A stretch of 7,195 nucleotides of DNA from Bacteroidales bacterium (GTDB taxonomy: Bacteria; Bacteroidota; Bacteroidia; Bacteroidales; VadinHA17), in the NCBI GenBank assembly GCA_020353115.1, contig CP070687.1, positions 2,056,818-2,064,012 of the forward strand, in the 5' to 3' direction. The number at the start of each line of letters is the position of its first letter. Positions within the stretch are counted from its first letter, which is position 1. The notes under the pieces are model-generated. The model was not told the DNA's origin and did not search any database. It saw only the letters and a program-made list of their open reading frames with translations. A program made the translations under genes and the position numbers. This document shows positions 5,639-7,195 of the stretch, piece by piece.

Positions 5639-6661
5639 CTACCAGTCCGCCGGCCAATCAGACAGTCCTTTGAAAAACTGAAGGTGTTCGTAGTGCGGTT
5701 TTACCTTTTCTTCAATGGCAAGCAGTTCGTCTGCCGATAACGGCTTGAATTCAGAAGCAATTTTAATATTCTCTTCCAGTTCCGGGATTTTATCGATACC
5801 TATTATTATTGTACTTACAGGAAGTGTCAGAACGTATTCCATGGCTTCTTTCATGGTTATAATGCCACCTTTGTCGAAAATCCTGTCACGAGCCGGAATT
5901 TTCATCCCCACAATACCCATTTTTTTCTCAACGGCAACAGGCAGAAATTGTTCGATAAATGAATTATGATGTTTATCGGCAGCATTGATTGCCATCAGAA
6001 CATTATCAAAAGGATAGCGATCGGTCAGCATATCCAGAACTTCCGGATCTTCGTGTCCTGTTATACCGAGAAACCTGACCGTTCCTTCATTTTTGGCCTT
6101 TTCCATGGCTTTAATAACGCCGTTATCGGCGAATATCCGGTCGAGGGTTTCCTTTTCAGCGCTTCGGACATTGTGAATTTGCCAGAGGTCGATCACATCC
6201 GTCTGAAGGTTTTTGATTGATTTTTCAAGATGCCGCATTGCGCCGTCGTAACTTCGGTCGTGGGTTTTTGTAGCAATGAAAACCTCTTTTCTGCGGTCCT
6301 TCAGAACCTTACCTATATACCGTTCGCTGGTCCCCTGTAAAGCCAGCTGGTCCTGGCCCTCTACAGAGCGCCCGTAATAGGCAGAGGTGTCTATATAGTT
6401 TATACCAAGATCAATCGCCCGGTTAATGATTTCAACGGATTCTTTTTCCTTACCCGGGATCTCGAGAGTACCCTGTCCCCCAAGACTGTACAGGCCGACA
6501 TTATATCCGGTTTTTCCCAGAGGTCTTTTAGGCAATACTCCATAGTAGGAAGATGCAAGTATTTCAACCGGGTCGATATAGGGAATCAATCCTGCCAGAG
6601 CCGATGTGGCAATGATTTTCTTCAGAAATTCCCTCCTGGCATTACGTTCTTTATGTGTCAT
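5639..6661 (-). CDS. Aldo/keto reductase with twin-arginine export signal
   Basis: The 340-residue protein begins with a twin-arginine signal, ARREFLKK (8-15), a hydrophobic stretch (about 16-28) and a likely cleavage region near 36-38. The rest is an NAD(P)H-dependent aldo/keto reductase barrel starting near residue 41 (LPKRPLGKTG). The four catalytic residues are in family positions: Asp91 and Tyr96 (YIDTSAYYG), Lys132 (IATKTH) and His163 (WQIHN). LGITGHED (about 198-205) and STIIIGIDK fit later strands of the barrel. Tat export implies folding, probably with the nucleotide bound, before crossing the inner membrane. The substrate is unknown; sugar or polysaccharide-related carbonyls are possible. 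The start places RR at 9-10 as expected; no strong ribosome-binding sequence is visible. It appears to be a single-gene unit with 303 bp before cinA. Confidence 0.9.
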   Translation of the reverse strand: MTHKERNARREFLKKIIATSALAGLIPYIDPVEILASSYYGVLPKRPLGKTGYNVGLYSLGGQGTLEIPGKEKESVEIINRAIDLGINYIDTSAYYGRSVEGQDQLALQGTSERYIGKVLKDRRKEVFIATKTHDRSYDGAMRHLEKSIKNLQTDVIDLWQIHNVRSAEKETLDRIFADNGVIKAMEKAKNEGTVRFLGITGHEDPEVLDMLTDRYPFDNVLMAINAADKHHNSFIEQFLPVAVEKKMGIVGMKIPARDRIFDKGGIITMKEAMEYVLTLPVSTIIIGIDKIPELEENIKIASEFKPLSADELLAIEEKVKPHYEHLQFFKGLSDWPADW

Positions 6662-6716
6662 GGCGTTTAGATTTTATTCTGGTTTGACTAAAAATGTTTT
6701 ATCTTTTTGACTCTTT

Positions 6717-6748
6717 TAAATATAGCTAAGGAAATCAATTTTACCAAC
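6717..6748 (-). promoter_or_regulatory. Candidate promoter of the aldo/keto reductase
   Basis: The minus strand has GTTG (6748-6745), a 20-base spacer and TATATTTA (6724-6717). Each box differs from the Bacteroidota consensus (TTTG, TAnnTTTG) by one base. The predicted start near 6710 would give a leader of about 50 bases. AT-rich sequence raises the chance of a random match. Confidence 0.35.
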
Positions 6749-6880
6749 ACTTTCCGGCAATTATCATGAAATATATTGGAAAATCCGGAATTCAAAAGGA
6801 CTGAATTTCTGTACTACTAAAGTGGGAGTAAAATATTGCCATTTACCGACATGCAGGTTTGTAACCGGAATCCCGATATA

Positions 6881-7033
6881 CCTGACATGGTGAGTCAGGA
6901 ATCGTTGGAACCTGTAACAGGATAATTTGAGCGGGAAACAATGACGCTCCGGTCAGTGCAGGCGTGGATCGAATGCTGACGACCCAGGGTGTCAGGATCC
7001 TGCCCCCTGACGATAAATGTCAGGTTGTCAGGG
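6881..7033. repeat. Cluster of TGTCAGG / CCTGACA inverted motifs
   Basis: CCTGAC/GTCAGG appears repeatedly in both orientations: 6881-6887 (CCTGACA), 6894-6899 (GTCAGG), 6990-6996 (TGTCAGG), 7006-7011 (CCTGAC), 7018-7024 and 7026-7032 (TGTCAGG). Two pairs form identical 6-bp stems with 7-base loops, at 6881-6899 and 7006-7024; a third pairing, 7005-7011 with 7027-7033, has 7 bp. The cluster lies just downstream of tRNA-Gly, where its hairpins might help 3' processing, but no T tract follows. Confidence 0.6.
6926..6939 (-). repeat. 14-bp copy of the tRNA-Gly 3' end
   Basis: The minus-strand sequence GTTTCCCGCTCAAA is identical to 7049-7062, which covers the last ten bases of tRNA-Gly and four bases beyond. 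The copies are 123 bp apart in direct orientation. Near the copy, GGATCGAA (6966-6973) also repeats the tRNA T-loop segment (7065-7072), so this may be a decayed tRNA remnant or an attachment-site scar. Confidence 0.6.
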
Positions 7034-7052
7034 CCGGTGACCATCCATTTTG

Positions 7053-7124
7053 AGCGGGAAACGGGGATCGAACCCGCGACCCTCAGCTTGGGAAGCTGAT
7101 GCTCTACCGCTGAGCTACTCCCGC
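7053..7124 (-). tRNA. tRNA-Gly (anticodon CCC)
   Basis: The 72-nt cloverleaf folds cleanly. The acceptor strand GCGGGAG pairs with TTCCCGC, with a terminal G-U pair next to the T stem. The D arm is GCTC AGCGGTA GAGC. The anticodon arm is TCAGC TTCCCAA GCTGA, giving anticodon CCC, which reads GGG glycine codons. The T arm is CGGG TTCGATC CCCG with GC extension. The discriminator base is U, as usual for bacterial glycine tRNA. The 3' sequence is CAA, so CCA is not encoded and must be added by nucleotidyltransferase. No neighbouring tRNA is visible; the 71 bases upstream to the window edge hold nothing I recognise. Confidence 0.93.
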
Positions 7125-7195
7125 ATAAACTTAACAAAGAACATAAATCGAATATTGACTAATAATAGCACTTGTAGTCTTAGCCTGGGATCCCG

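Larger units (their letters stand above)
6662..7052. other. Spacer between tRNA-Gly and the aldo/keto reductase
   Basis: These 391 bp hold no protein gene I can support. The half nearest the reductase is AT-rich and contains its candidate promoter. The half nearest the tRNA (about 6880-7050) contains two CCTGAC/GTCAGG hairpins, a 10-bp palindrome CAGGATCCTG (6993-7002) and a 14-bp copy of the tRNA 3' end. A minus-strand open frame at 6895-7137 runs across the tRNA itself and is not a gene. Confidence 0.6.

Noticed and set aside
5361..5657. 98-codon minus-strand open frame in the reductase-cinA spacer
   Set aside because: It overlaps the end of the reductase gene out of frame and has no family resemblance; the cysteine-rich, mixed composition looks non-coding.
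6766..6804. Short plus-strand open frame starting MKYIGKSGIQKD
   Set aside because: Twelve codons only, no family match and no promoter or ribosome-binding support.
6895..7137. 80-codon minus-strand open frame across the tRNA
   Set aside because: It is a translation of tRNA-Gly and its downstream repeat (the AGSIPVSRS type of string typical of translated tRNA genes), not a protein gene.
7125..7195. Possible second tRNA or gene end at the right edge
   Set aside because: The last bases (agcctgggatcccg) are GC-rich, but no T-loop motif, stop-linked frame or pairing arms can be shown within the window.

Overview
The window reads as a chromosomal segment from a member of the Bacteroidota, most likely Bacteroidales. 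The main reason is the gene order cinA – rpmB (bL28) – rpmG (bL33) – DUF4295 small protein – ftsY – rimO, all on the minus strand, which I know as a conserved Bacteroidota neighbourhood. FtsY without an acidic A domain and promoter-like TTTG / TAnnTTTG elements fit the same group. I see no phage, transposase, CRISPR or plasmid gene.

Layout from left to right. Positions 1-56 look like the 3' end of an unidentified plus-strand gene, closed by a strong intrinsic terminator (59-94). A short decayed 9-nt tandem repeat follows. Then come, on the minus strand, rimO (246-1559), a 296-bp spacer with a hairpin, ftsY (1856-2806), an intrinsic terminator (2845-2875), the 53-codon DUF4295 gene (2900-3061), rpmG (3070-3252) and rpmB (3264-3506) with a good Bacteroidota-type promoter. 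A 578-bp spacer (3507-4084) holds three kinds of decayed simple or palindromic repeat. cinA (4085-5335) comes next, then a 303-bp spacer. After it lie an aldo/keto reductase with a twin-arginine signal (5639-6661), a 391-bp spacer rich in inverted repeats, and tRNA-Gly(CCC) (7053-7124). The last 71 bases hold nothing I can identify.

The central block serves protein synthesis and export: two large-subunit proteins, a small basic protein that is probably also ribosomal, the signal recognition particle receptor FtsY, and RimO, which methylthiolates ribosomal protein uS12. CinA is a nucleotide-salvage enzyme that often sits in this neighbourhood. The reductase is probably an independent unit acting outside the cytoplasm.

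The coding part is conventional. The spacers are the unusual part: a 14-bp copy of the tRNA-Gly 3' end lies 123 bp downstream of the real one, within a cluster of TGTCAGG/CCTGACA motifs; a terminator and a candidate promoter share bases between the ribosomal operon and ftsY; and the cinA-rpmB spacer is filled with degenerate repeats. I found no convincing new multi-gene system.
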